64,000 nucleotides of DNA from Geminicoccaceae bacterium (GTDB taxonomy: Bacteria; Pseudomonadota; Alphaproteobacteria; Geminicoccales; Geminicoccaceae): positions 60,203-124,202 of the forward strand of contig JANQNY010000071.1 in NCBI GenBank assembly GCA_028279345.1. The letters run 5' to 3'. The notes under the pieces are model-generated. The model was not told the DNA's origin, searched no databases, and was given only the letters and a program-made list of their open reading frames with translations. Position numbers and translations under genes: made by a program. Shown here piece after piece: positions 1 through 17,277 of the stretch. The stretch's first letter is position 1. Each line of letters opens with the position of its first letter.

Positions 1-1132
1 CTCAGCACGGGGTCCTGCCGTACGGCGTCCAGAAAGCCACTACCCGGATCGAAGCCGTGGCGCTCGCGCGCCAGCGTGCTCGCGAGGTCGAATCGAAAGC
101 CGTCGACGTGCATCACCTCGACCCAGGACCGGAGCGAGTCCATGACGAGTTGCAGCACCCGTGGATGGCTCAGGTCGAGGCTGTTGCCGCAGCCCGTGGC
201 GTCGTCATAGAAGCGCGGGTTGTCGGCGCGCAGCCGATAGTAGCTCCGGTTGTCGATGCCGCGGAAACTCAGCGTGGGCCCGAGGTGACTCCCCTCGCCC
301 GTGTGGTTGTAGACGACGTCAAGGAGCACCTCGATGCCGGCCTCGTGAAGCCGGGCCACCATCGTCTTGAACTCCGCTCGCGCGTCGGCGCCGGCACCAT
401 AGCGACGTTCCGGCGCGAAGAAGCCGATCGTGCTGTAGCCCCAGTAGTTGCCGAGCTGGCGCTGCGTCAGGTGGCGCTCGTCGGCGATGGCTTGGACCGG
501 CAGCAGCTCGATCGCGGTGACGCCAAGACGGTGCAGGTGCTCGATGACGACGGGATGGCCGAGTGCTGCATAGGTGCCGCGGACGGCGCGCGGGAGCTCC
601 GGGTGGCGTTTGGTGAGCCCGCGGGTGTGCGCCTCGTAGACGACCGTGCTGTCCCAAGGGGTTTGCGGCCGCCGGTCGTCGCCCCATGGGAAGGCGTCGT
701 CGACGACCACCGCCTTGGGCATGCCGCGAGCGTTGTCCCGGCGGTCCATGGCGAGGTCCTCCCGCGGTCCGCCGACTCGAAACGCGAAGTGCGCGTTGGA
801 CCAGCGTATCGGGCCCGAAAGGAGCTTGGCGTAGGGGTCGATGAGCAGCTTCGCCGGATTGAAGCGATGCCCGGACTCGGGGTCGTAGGGGCCGTGTACG
901 CGGAAGCCGTAGAGCTGGCCGGGTCCCAGGTCCGGCAGATAGGCGTGGAAGACCTCGTCGGTGTACTCGGGCAGCTCGATGCGCTCGACCTCACGCTGCC
1001 CGGTCGGCTCGAAGAGGCATAGTTCGACACGCTCGGCATGTGCGGAGAAGAGCGCGACGTTGACGCCGCGCCCGTCGAAGGTGACACCGAGAGGAGACGG
1101 ATTGCCGGCCCAGACACGCTGACCGGCAGGGC

Positions 1133-1136
<4 letters not shown>
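1..1136 (-). CDS. glgX: Glycogen debranching enzyme GlgX, 3' end outside window
   Basis: Debranching enzyme of family GH13, which hydrolyses alpha-1,6 branches of phosphorylase-trimmed glycogen in the cytoplasm. Only the N-terminal 378 residues are inside the window. They show an N-terminal CBM48-like segment (residues about 10-130), then the start of the barrel with the region I motif [10 protein letters not shown] and the region II motif [10 protein letters not shown] carrying the nucleophile Asp. Regions III and IV lie beyond position 1. The ATG at 1136 overlaps the glgB stop (ATGA arrangement), so it is translated after glgB as the last visible gene of the glycogen operon. Both visible catalytic motifs look intact. 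Confidence 0.93.
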
Positions 1137-3301
<2,165 letters not shown>

Positions 3302-3308
3302 GATATCC

Positions 3309-6599
<3,291 letters not shown>

Positions 6600-6603
6600 G
6601 GTC

Positions 6604-9600
6604 TCAGCGTCGATCGGCAAATGGGGAAGCGGCTGCTAGACCTGGCGGCACCAGCCGCCAGAGCTGGTAGGGTCGGTGATGCGGGTCGAGCCAGACGTGC
6701 TGGACCTTGCCGGTCCAGGTGAAGCGCGCGCCCGTGACCAGATCCTCGACACCAATCGAGGCGTGGTCGTCGAGATCGAAGTGCCAGAGCGGTACCTCGA
6801 ACGCCGCGTTCTGCGCGTTGCGCGGATCAAGGCTGACGGCGACCAGCACGGCATTGTCACGCGCCGGCGTCATCTTCGAATACACCATGATCTGATCGTT
6901 CCACGCGGTGTGGAACTCCAGATTGCTGAACGACCACAGTGCCGGATTTTCGCGCCGTGCCGTGTTCAGCAGGCGGATGTCGTCGCGGATGTGCCCGGGG
7001 CGGTTCCAGTCCCACGCCTTGATCTCGTACTTCTCGCTGTCGATGTACTCTTCACGACCTGGCAGCGGCGTTCCCTCGCACAGCTCGAAGCCGGAATACA
7101 CACCCCACAAGGTCGAGAGCGTCGCCGCCAGCACCGCCCGCGTCTGAAAGCCGGCGCGGCCGCTCGTCTGCAGGTAGACCGGGTTGATGTCGGGTGTGTT
7201 GACGAAGAAGTTCGGCCGCATGTGCTCGCGCGGTTCGTCCCTCGTCAGCTCGGTCAGGTATTCCTGCAGCTCCGCCTTGTCGTTGCGCCACGTGAAATAG
7301 CTGTAGGATTGCGTAAACCCGAGCTTGGCGAGCCGCTTCATCATCTTGGGCTTGGTGAAAGCCTCCGACAGGAAAATCGTTTCGGGGTGCCGTGACTGGA
7401 TATCGGCAATCAACCATTCCCAAAACGGCAGTGGCTTGGTGTGCGGATTGTCGACTCGGAAAATCTTGACGCCCCGATCCACCCAGAACTGGACGACATC
7501 ACGCAGAGCGAGCCACAGGCCGGGCTGCGCGCCTTCGGCATAGAAATCGACATTGGTAATGTCCTCGTACTTCTTAGGCGGGTTCTCCGCGTATTTGAGC
7601 GAACCGTCCGGTCGCCAAGCGAACCAATCCGGATGCTCGGCGAGCCAGGGATGGTCCGGCGAACACTGAATGGCGAAGTCGATCGCCAGCTCCAGGCCAT
7701 GGTCATGCGCGGCATCGACTAAGCGCTGGAAGTCATCGAAATCACCGAGTTCGGGGTGAAGTGCGGTGTGCCCGCCCTCGGCCGCACCGATGGCGTAGGG
7801 CGACCCCGGGTCGTCCGGCTGCGCGGTCAGACTGTTGTTCCGCCCCTTGCGGTTCTTGCGACCAATCGGATGGATCGGCGGGAAGTAAAGGACATCGAAG
7901 CCCATCTCCCGGACGTAGGGCAACTTGGCGATAACATCGTCGAACGTACCATGGCGGTGGGGATCGTCGCTCTGCGAGCGCGGGAACAGCTCGTACCACG
8001 CGGCGAAGGAGGCGATCGTGCGGTCGACGATGACCTCCAACTCGTGCTCGTAGCGGCTGAGGCCCGGTTTCAGGTCCGCTTGCGCCATCAGCGCCTCGAC
8101 CTCGCTCGAGAGCAGTCGCGCGAGCTGCAAGCCCTCGTCGTCGCGCTGCTCCTCAAGCTCCGCCACCAGCTTGGCCAAGGCGGCACCGGTCACCCCTTTC
8201 GCGGCGGCGGCCGTGCGCTTTACCAGACGGCGGCCTTCCTCCAGCTCCAGCCCGATCGGCACGCCTGCAGCGTGCTTCTTGGTGACCTCGATGCGCCACG
8301 AGCCGAAGGCATCGTGCCACGCCTCGACCGTGTAAGCGTGGCGGCCATTCCGTAGGAGCGGCACGCTGCCCCGCCACCGGTCATTGTCGACGAACGTCAT
8401 CGGGACTTGCGTCCAGTTGCGCTCGTCCAGCTCGCGGACCAAGAGGCACGCAGCGAGCTTGTCGTGACCGTCCATGAAGATGTCGGCCTCGACGGTGAGC
8501 AGGTCGCCTACGACCCGCTTGATCGGAAAACGGCCGCCGTCCAACTCTGGCGTGACCCGCTCGATGGCCACCCGGTGCAGCCCATTCTTCTGCAGGCGTC
8601 GCTCCGCTGCGGCCGTTGCGCGCTTCGATGGCTTGGGCTGCGGGCCCGCGACGCTGGACACAAGGCGCACCTCGCCCGGCTCCAACGTCAACGGCAGCAT
8701 GGGGTCGAGCATGACACCGTCGGCACCGGGGGTGATGTCGGTGAGCCGGCTGAACCGACCGCCCGCGGCGGTGACGATCCCGAGCGGCTCGATCCCGTCG
8801 GCCTGATCGCCTTCGGGGTTGGCGCAGACCACCACCGCCTCTTCCGCTACCGCCGGCGAGGCATGGTCGAAACGGGCGAGTGCTGCCGTGCGCGCGTTCG
8901 GCGCGTTGACCCGCCTGATGGCACCACTATGCGCCAGCGCCGGATGTGCCCGCTTCAGTGCATTGGCGGCGCGGACGAAGTCCGTGAGATCGACCAGCGG
9001 TGTCGCAGTCTCGGTCGCCCAGTCGTCGGGGGAGCCGTTGATGCCGTCCAAGGGGCGCCGCAGCGCGTATTCGTAGCCCATCGGCATGATGACACCGGTG
9101 CCGAGGCCGATCGCCGCCAGATAGCGAGCCTCCAGACGGCGGCGGACCGCCGTCGGATCGTCGCCTCCGACCGTCGCCGCGAGCCGCTGACCGCGCGGCT
9201 CCTCGGGAAAGGCGAACGGCATACCCAGCCGCCGCAGCTGCGGCTCCTGCTCCAGGAACCAGCGGTCGTGGAAATTCCACCAGCAGGAGCTGTCCAGGAC
9301 ACCGGTGAAGCCACAGCCCACATACGTGGCCCAGCTGTCAACCGGCGAGCCCAGCATGTCGGCGATGACCCACGAGCCCGGATGCGCACGCTCGACCGTG
9401 GCGAGCACCCGCTGCCAAAACGCCGCCGGCACGCGGTGTGCGCGCGTGAGGCGCAGCCCTTTGGCGCCACTGGCGAGATAGTGTGCCAGCAAGTCGGCCA
9501 CATGCGCCTCTTGGACCTCACTGCCGACAGCGAAGGCGAGTTCGGCTCCGCCACCGCGCGTAACGGGCTGCCCGTCGCCGCCACGCACGACCCAATCGGG

Positions 9601-9939
9601 CTGGCTCGCGGCCAAGGCGCCGCCCGGAGCCGTGACCGGCACCACGGCCTCGAGCACAACGTCGAGACCCACTCGCGCCGCCTTGTCGACGAAGCGCCCA
9701 AGCAGAGCGACCGTATCCGAACCCTCGGGCGCGATGCGCGGGTCGAGCGTCCACGGGTCGGCTGGCGCACCGAGCGCGCCATCTGCGCCCGCAGCAAAGC
9801 AGGCGGCGACAGCGACCCCATCGAAATCCAGCGCAGCGATGCGCTCAAGGTGCCACGGCCACTGGTCGATCGGACCGGCGAGCAATGGATCCAGCTCATA
9901 GAGCCTTAACGCCGGCATGCCGGCAACGCGCGACGTCAC
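6604..9939 (-). CDS. glgE: Maltose-1-phosphate maltosyltransferase GlgE with extra N-terminal domain
   Basis: Extends alpha-1,4-glucan with maltosyl units from maltose-1-phosphate. The canonical GlgE part is residues about 450-1111: a GlgE N-domain, then the GH13 barrel with nucleophile Asp830 (FRVDNPHTKP), acid/base Glu859 (FLSEAFTKP) and Asp917 (NTPDINP). The Asp-Glu spacing of 29 matches the Streptomyces enzyme as I recall it. Residues 1-440 form a second, GH13-like domain whose active-site positions look lost: GLRLTRAH has Thr where a nucleophile Asp is expected, and IADMLG has Asp for the acid Glu. Canonical GlgE is about 660-700 residues. The GTG start at 9939 has an upstream AAGGGGG. 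Confidence 0.92.
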   Translation of the reverse strand: MTSRVAGMPALRLYELDPLLAGPIDQWPWHLERIAALDFDGVAVAACFAAGADGALGAPADPWTLDPRIAPEGSDTVALLGRFVDKAARVGLDVVLEAVVPVTAPGGALAASQPDWVVRGGDGQPVTRGGGAELAFAVGSEVQEAHVADLLAHYLASGAKGLRLTRAHRVPAAFWQRVLATVERAHPGSWVIADMLGSPVDSWATYVGCGFTGVLDSSCWWNFHDRWFLEQEPQLRRLGMPFAFPEEPRGQRLAATVGGDDPTAVRRRLEARYLAAIGLGTGVIMPMGYEYALRRPLDGINGSPDDWATETATPLVDLTDFVRAANALKRAHPALAHSGAIRRVNAPNARTAALARFDHASPAVAEEAVVVCANPEGDQADGIEPLGIVTAAGGRFSRLTDITPGADGVMLDPMLPLTLEPGEVRLVSSVAGPQPKPSKRATAAAERRLQKNGLHRVAIERVTPELDGGRFPIKRVVGDLLTVEADIFMDGHDKLAACLLVRELDERNWTQVPMTFVDNDRWRGSVPLLRNGRHAYTVEAWHDAFGSWRIEVTKKHAAGVPIGLELEEGRRLVKRTAAAAKGVTGAALAKLVAELEEQRDDEGLQLARLLSSEVEALMAQADLKPGLSRYEHELEVIVDRTIASFAAWYELFPRSQSDDPHRHGTFDDVIAKLPYVREMGFDVLYFPPIHPIGRKNRKGRNNSLTAQPDDPGSPYAIGAAEGGHTALHPELGDFDDFQRLVDAAHDHGLELAIDFAIQCSPDHPWLAEHPDWFAWRPDGSLKYAENPPKKYEDITNVDFYAEGAQPGLWLALRDVVQFWVDRGVKIFRVDNPHTKPLPFWEWLIADIQSRHPETIFLSEAFTKPKMMKRLAKLGFTQSYSYFTWRNDKAELQEYLTELTRDEPREHMRPNFFVNTPDINPVYLQTSGRAGFQTRAVLAATLSTLWGVYSGFELCEGTPLPGREEYIDSEKYEIKAWDWNRPGHIRDDIRLLNTARRENPALWSFSNLEFHTAWNDQIMVYSKMTPARDNAVLVAVSLDPRNAQNAAFEVPLWHFDLDDHASIGVEDLVTGARFTWTGKVQHVWLDPHHRPYQLWRLVPPGLAAASPFADRR

Positions 9940-10059
9940 GTCGAGACCCCCTTCTCCAAATCGGGCCCAAAACGAACTGTGCGACCGCGATCACGCGCTC
10001 GCAAAAGCGGTCGGCCGTCGACCAGTGCGACCCCCTGAAACCTCTTGTGCATCCGTCCG

Positions 10060-11502
10060 CTACCCGCGCGCACCGAGCGCGCGCTCGTAGACCTCGACGT
10101 AACGCATCGCCGCACGTTTCCAGCCGAGATCCTGCGCCATACCGCGCCGTTGGAGCCCCTGCCAGCGCGCCAGATCCCCGAACACGCCCACCACGCGGGC
10201 GGCCACATCCGCCAGCGCGCCGGCATCGCCGGCCTGAAAGAGGAAGCCTGTCGCATCATCTGGATGTTCGTCGATGTCGATGACGGTATCGAGAAGCCCG
10301 CCCGTGCGTGCTGCCACGGGGACGCAGCCGTAGCGGAGGCCCTGTAGCTGAACAAGACCGCACGGCTCGAACCGCGACGGCACGAGGACCGCGTCGGCGC
10401 CGGCCAAGAGCTGGTGCGACTGTCGCTCGTCATAGCCGAACGTACAGGCCATTCGGCCGGGATGGGCTGCCGCCGTCTCGGCGAGGCGTGCCTCCATGCC
10501 GGGATCGCCCGCGCCCAGCACGACGAGTTCGACGCCCGCCTCGAGCATGGCGCCGGCCGCGTCCATCAGGACGTCCATGCCCTTCTGCCAGGTCAGGCGG
10601 GTGATGACGCAGAGCAGCGGTCGGGTCGCGTCGCCAACGAGGCCGAGGCGCTCGCGCAGCGCCGCCTTGTGACGTGCGCGGACGGTCAATGATCGAACGT
10701 CATAGCCTGGCTCGACGAACGGGTCGGCCGCGGGGTTCCAAGTGCTCGTGTCCAGACCGTTGACGATGCCCGCCAGATCTCCTGCGCGGCTCGCCAGCAA
10801 GCCCTCCATGCCCATGCCCCAAAGCGCGCCCTGGATCTCGCGGGCGTAGGTTGGGCTCACGGTGGTGATTTGGTCCGCATAGTAGACGCCGGCCTTGAGA
10901 AAGCCGATGCCGCCATAGTACTCGACACCGTCTGGCGTAAAGGACCAAGCTGGTAGGCCCAGAGAGGGCAGCCATTCAGGTGGCATCTGCCCCTGAAACG
11001 CGAGGTTGTGGATTGTCATGACCGACGCCGGACGCGGCCTGCCATCGAAAACCAAATAGGCGGGCGTCAGACCGGCTTGCCAGTCGTGGGCGTGCACGAC
11101 GTCCGGGCGGTAGTCGGCGACACGCCCGAGGGCGAGTTCGCGCGCGACCACGGCGAGCGCCGCGAAGCGGAAGCCATTGTCCCACCACTCGCTACCGTCC
11201 GCCGTGACGTAGGGATGGCCAGCCCGCGCGAAGAGGTGCGGCGCGTCGATGGCGAAGACGTCGAGTGCGCCATTCGCGCCGCGGCCGCGCAGAATGCGGG
11301 CGGGACCACCGTAGAGCTCGGCGTAGTCGTCGATCACGCCGGCTTGAGCCAGCTGCTCCAACACCTGCGGGTAACCGGGCAGGAGGATCTGCACCTCGTG
11401 ACCGAGCTCTTCCAGAGCCGGTGACAGCGCACCCACGACATCCGCTAGGCCGCCCGTCTTGACGAGCGGAAAGCACTCCGAAGCAACCGCAAGAATCCGC
11501 AC
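10060..11502 (-). CDS. glgA: Glycogen synthase, ADP-glucose type
   Basis: GT5-family glycogen synthase of 480 residues, the normal length, transferring glucose from ADP-glucose to the non-reducing end of glycogen. The N-terminal Rossmann domain carries the ADP-glucose-binding KTGGLADV motif at residues 15-22. The C-terminal domain has the conserved PSRFEPCGLVQL segment with the catalytic-site Glu. The GTG start at 11502 lies just after the glgC stop (11508) with GAGG about nine bases upstream. A gap of about 120 bases separates it from glgE; I see no terminator in it, so the operon probably continues. Confidence 0.95.
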   Translation of the reverse strand: MRILAVASECFPLVKTGGLADVVGALSPALEELGHEVQILLPGYPQVLEQLAQAGVIDDYAELYGGPARILRGRGANGALDVFAIDAPHLFARAGHPYVTADGSEWWDNGFRFAALAVVARELALGRVADYRPDVVHAHDWQAGLTPAYLVFDGRPRPASVMTIHNLAFQGQMPPEWLPSLGLPAWSFTPDGVEYYGGIGFLKAGVYYADQITTVSPTYAREIQGALWGMGMEGLLASRAGDLAGIVNGLDTSTWNPAADPFVEPGYDVRSLTVRARHKAALRERLGLVGDATRPLLCVITRLTWQKGMDVLMDAAGAMLEAGVELVVLGAGDPGMEARLAETAAAHPGRMACTFGYDERQSHQLLAGADAVLVPSRFEPCGLVQLQGLRYGCVPVAARTGGLLDTVIDIDEHPDDATGFLFQAGDAGALADVAARVVGVFGDLARWQGLQRRGMAQDLGWKRAAMRYVEVYERALGARG

Positions 11503-11507
11503 CTAGC

Positions 11508-12776
11508 TCAGCCTCCGAGACGCTCGATCATCGCCCGCGTGATCAGACAGATGCCGTTCTCGGTACGCCTGAAGCGCTCCGCATCGCGTTCCGGATCCTC
11601 GCCGACGACGAGACCGGGCGGAATGCGCACGTCACGATCGATCACGCAGTTGGTGAGACGCGCATCGCGTTCGACATCGACACCCGGCAGAACGACGCAG
11701 CCCCGGAGGCGCGAAAAGGAATGGCAGTGGACGTTGGTGAACAGGAGCGAGGTGTTCAGCTCGGCGCCGGAGACGATGCAGCCGCCGGAAACGAGCGAGC
11801 TCACCGCCTGGCCACGCCGCCCCTCCTCGTCATGGACGAACTTCGCGGGTGGCGTGATCTCGGCGTAGGTCCAGATGGGCCATGCGTGGTCGTAGAGATC
11901 GAGTGACGGGCGGATCGTGCAGAGGTCAAGGTTGGCGGCCCAGTAGGCGTCGACCGTGCCGACGTCCCGCCAGTAGGCCTCGCGCTCGGTGTCGGCGCGG
12001 ACACAGGAGGCGGTGAAGCGGTGGGCCTGGGCGTGCCCATTCGCGACGATATAGGGCACGATGTCCTTGCCGAAGTCATGCGCGGATGTGTCGTCCGCCG
12101 CGTCGCGCTCTAGGTGCTCGAACAAAACGTCCGTGTCGAAGACGTAGATGCCCATCGAGGCAAGCGCCTGGGACGGGTCGCCCGGGATATGCGGTGGATC
12201 GGACGGCTTCTCGACGAAGGCAATGATGCGATCGCGCTCGTCGACGTGCATCACCCCGAAGCCCGTGGCCTCCATCCGCGGAACCTCGATGACACCCACG
12301 GTCACCTCGGCCCCGGAAGCCACATGCTCCTGCAGCATGATCTCGTAGTCCATCTTGTAGACATGATCGCCGGCGAGCACGACGATGTGGTCGACGCCGT
12401 GTTCGGCGATGATCTCGATGTTCTGATAGACGGCGTCGGCCGTCCCTTCGTACCACTGTGTTTCCGAGACGCGCTGTGACGCTGGCAGGATATCGAAGCT
12501 CTCATTGCGCTCGGGCCGCAGGAAATTCCAACCATTCTGCAGATGACGCAGCAAGCTGTGCTGCTTGTACTGCGTTGCGACACTGATCCGCCGAATACCG
12601 GAGTTGATCGCATTCGAGAGCGCAAAGTCGATGATGCGAGACTTGCCACCGAAATATACCGCCGGCTTGGCTCGACCGTCGGTCAGGTCCTTGAGCCGGC
12701 TGCCGCGGCCGCCCGCCAGCACATAGGCCATAGCATTGCGGCACAAGTTCGGCAGTGGGCGCGGGTTCCGCCGCAT
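11508..12776 (-). CDS. glgC: Glucose-1-phosphate adenylyltransferase (ADP-glucose pyrophosphorylase)
   Basis: Makes ADP-glucose from glucose-1-phosphate and ATP, the committed step of the classical glycogen route. The 422-residue length is typical. The N-terminal nucleotidyltransferase motif [13 protein letters not shown] is followed by the substrate-site KPAVYFGG, and the C-terminal third is a left-handed beta-helix with hexapeptide-like turns. The ATG at 12776 has AAGGA seven bases upstream. It sits between glgP and glgA. Bacterial GlgC enzymes are usually allosteric; the effector class cannot be read from the sequence alone. Confidence 0.96.
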   Translation of the reverse strand: MRRNPRPLPNLCRNAMAYVLAGGRGSRLKDLTDGRAKPAVYFGGKSRIIDFALSNAINSGIRRISVATQYKQHSLLRHLQNGWNFLRPERNESFDILPASQRVSETQWYEGTADAVYQNIEIIAEHGVDHIVVLAGDHVYKMDYEIMLQEHVASGAEVTVGVIEVPRMEATGFGVMHVDERDRIIAFVEKPSDPPHIPGDPSQALASMGIYVFDTDVLFEHLERDAADDTSAHDFGKDIVPYIVANGHAQAHRFTASCVRADTEREAYWRDVGTVDAYWAANLDLCTIRPSLDLYDHAWPIWTYAEITPPAKFVHDEEGRRGQAVSSLVSGGCIVSGAELNTSLLFTNVHCHSFSRLRGCVVLPGVDVERDARLTNCVIDRDVRIPPGLVVGEDPERDAERFRRTENGICLITRAMIERLGG

Positions 12777-12824
12777 CCTGGGTCCTTCCTCGACTGGTTC
12801 GACGCCCGTCCTGACCGCGCCCGC

Positions 12825-15296
<2,472 letters not shown>

Positions 15297-16035
15297 GGGA
15301 TTCCTTCGCACGCGCCCACCGGCGCGCGATGCGCCGGCCATCGAGATTTCGCCTTGTATGCTCTCGAACTGGCAGCGTCAGGGGTTCTTTGGGTGGATAT
15401 GTCCGCGCATCGGCGCTGCCGACAACGGTGCCGCCGTCAAGCTGCATACCCGACTTACCGGCAGTGCCGATCGACCGTGTGGCTGGCCCGCTTTAGGGAG
15501 TGCGCAACCAGCACGAAAACTGCTATACAGGATTATTAGCCTATCTCAGCTTGGAGCATCTGCTGTGCAAGCTTTGGCATCCGTTGGTCGTGACCCTTGC
15601 GCGGCGTGCGGACGCCTCTGCTTGAGCTGCCTTGGCGGTCGTTGGTCCAGGACCCTGGCCACCGCCAAGCTTCAGATCCTTACCTTCTCTTGCTCCAGCT
15701 TTACCATCGAGCTTCATCTCTCGGCGGAAGGCGCTTGGCAGGTTTGGCAACGCGCCCCGGACGCGACAGCGAGGTGCACGACACACGACATCATTGCAGC
15801 GGGGCGATCGCCCGGCCGCCTAACGGCCCTAGATGCCGCCGCCCGGGCGCTTCAAGCGCATGGCTTCTTCACGCCGATCGGTCATGGCGCGCTGGTCGTT
15901 GCCCTGATGCTGGCGACGCGGACGGAGAGCACCGATCTGGGGCACGCCCTCGGATTGAGCGGCTGAAGCGCGACGACGTCCTCGCGAGCTCAGAGTTTAC
16001 CGCCTCATGGGGTTTCGGACGACGCGACCCGCACG
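15297..16035. other. Intergenic stretch between hisA-hisIE and glgP
   Basis: A 739-base gap without a confident gene, lying between the 3' end of the histidine operon and the 5' end of the glycogen operon. It should contain the glycogen-operon promoter. A weak minus-strand candidate is CTGAGA (15544-15549) and TATAGC (15522-15527) separated by 16 bases. No hairpin plus T-tract is evident for the his operon. One plus-strand reading frame (15563-15966) has a mildly coding-like 3' half and is listed separately. Confidence 0.5.
15563..15966 (+). CDS. Possible small hypothetical protein
   Basis: An open frame of about 134 residues in an otherwise empty gap. I do not recognise it. The last 90 residues look protein-like: an alternating stretch FTIELHLSAEGAWQVWQ, then a helix-like LTALDAAARALQAHGF and a hydrophobic run GALVVALML. 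Third-position GC is roughly 70 percent, lower than neighbouring genes. The first 40 residues (Cys-rich, CAACGRLCLSCLGG) look like noise, and no ATG with an SD lies near the good part; GTG at 15563 is only a guess. It could equally be untranslated sequence or a gene remnant. Confidence 0.25.
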
Positions 16036-17277
16036 TTACCCGCGCCGTGTGATTCTCAGCGCCCGCAGATCGAGATGCTGTTCGACTTCGGCGAGGTCGA
16101 TGCCATCAGCGGCGAGCCTGACGAGCGTGAAGTAGAGCACGTCGGCGGCCTCGTGTAGCACATGCGCGCGCTCGCTCGCCTCCACTAGCTCTTGCGCCTC
16201 CTCGGTCAGCTTGGCTGCGAGCAGCGCCGGGTCGCCGAACAGCCGGGCCGTGTAGGAACCGGCGGGCGCTTCGTCCCGGCGCGCCTGCAGCGTCCGCATC
16301 AGCGCACCGAGACCACCGTCCTCGCCGAAGCAGGTGCGCGTCGCCAGGTGGCAGAAACCTTCACCCCCTTGCCGCACGACGAAGCGTACGCTGTCACGGT
16401 CACAATCCGGGTCGATCCGCAGAAGCTCCTGCGTGGCACCGGAGGTCTCGCCCTTGCGCCAGAGCCCGCGCGACCGCGACTGGTAGATGCCGCGGCGCTC
16501 GGCGACGGCGGCCTTGATACTCTCGCCGCTCGAGTAGACGAGCCCCAGCGCCACGCCGCGCTCGTCGGTAACGACCGTGGGGATGAGCCCGTCCGGCCGG
16601 TCTGAGCGAAGCGGTGCGGCTATAGCCTCGGCCAGATCCATGCGCCCCGAATAGAGCGCCATGCCGACCTGCGCGTCGGCGCCCAGCTCGTCGAGCGCGC
16701 GGATCTCCTCAGTGGTGGTCACGCCACCCGCGATCGTCACGCGTGCGTCCCCCGCCGCCTCGACGATGGCGTTGGCGAAGGCGAGGTCGGTGCCCTCCAT
16801 CCGACCCTCGCGCTCGACGAAGGTGACGAGAAAGCCGCCAACATAGCGCCTTAGTTCCACGACCCGCTCGAGCACGCGGCGACCGGTGCGCTGGGTCCAA
16901 CCCTCGACGACGATCTCCCCGTCCCGTGCGTCGAGAGCGGCGATCAAGCGCTCACGGGGCAGGCGCGACAACAGCTCGGGCGTGGCCGCCGTCCCGAGGA
17001 TGATCCGGCGGGCACCAGCGTCCAGCCAGGCCGTCGCCGCCTCGAGCGAACGAATCCCGCCACCGACGCGGCAAGGGTGGCGGCGCACGAGTGCCTGGAT
17101 CAGCTCGCTGTTCGAGCCCTTGCCCATCGCCGCATCGAGGTCGATGACCGCGATCTCGCCCGCCACCGCAAAGCGCTCGGCGATCGGCAGCGGGTCGCCG
17201 GCCGCAATCTCGAGCCGCTCACCGCCGACGAGCTGCACCGTCTGGCCACCCTGGAGATCGATCGAAGGGACGATCAT
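16036..17277 (-). CDS. hisA: HisA-HisI-HisE fusion (isomerase, cyclohydrolase, pyrophosphohydrolase)
   Basis: One 413-residue protein covering three histidine-pathway enzymes. Residues 1-222 are HisA (ProFAR isomerase barrel) with Asp7 (PSIDLQGG) and Asp116 (ALDARDG). Residues about 228-320 are HisI (phosphoribosyl-AMP cyclohydrolase) with YQSRSRGLWRKGETSG, the metal motif DCDRD, and zinc-type Cys292, Cys309 and Cys316. Residues about 325-410 are HisE (phosphoribosyl-ATP pyrophosphohydrolase) with KLTEEAQELVEA and HEAADVLYF. All three active sites look intact and no stop separates them. HisIE fusions are common; HisA joined to HisIE is, to my knowledge, rare. The ATG overlaps the hisF stop (ATGA). 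Confidence 0.93.
   Translation of the reverse strand: MIVPSIDLQGGQTVQLVGGERLEIAAGDPLPIAERFAVAGEIAVIDLDAAMGKGSNSELIQALVRRHPCRVGGGIRSLEAATAWLDAGARRIILGTAATPELLSRLPRERLIAALDARDGEIVVEGWTQRTGRRVLERVVELRRYVGGFLVTFVEREGRMEGTDLAFANAIVEAAGDARVTIAGGVTTTEEIRALDELGADAQVGMALYSGRMDLAEAIAAPLRSDRPDGLIPTVVTDERGVALGLVYSSGESIKAAVAERRGIYQSRSRGLWRKGETSGATQELLRIDPDCDRDSVRFVVRQGGEGFCHLATRTCFGEDGGLGALMRTLQARRDEAPAGSYTARLFGDPALLAAKLTEEAQELVEASERAHVLHEAADVLYFTLVRLAADGIDLAEVEQHLDLRALRITRRG

Noticed and set aside
8407..9909. A 500-codon plus-strand open frame
   Set aside because: Antisense to the GlgE N-terminal domain, Arg-rich and without known motifs.
15522..15549. Possible glgP promoter CTGAGA-N16-TATAGC
   Set aside because: Both boxes match the consensus only partly; too weak to list as its own feature.
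15541..15786. A minus-strand 81-codon frame in the 740-base gap
   Set aside because: Low-complexity composition, no SD and no motif; the opposing plus-strand frame looks slightly better but is also doubtful.
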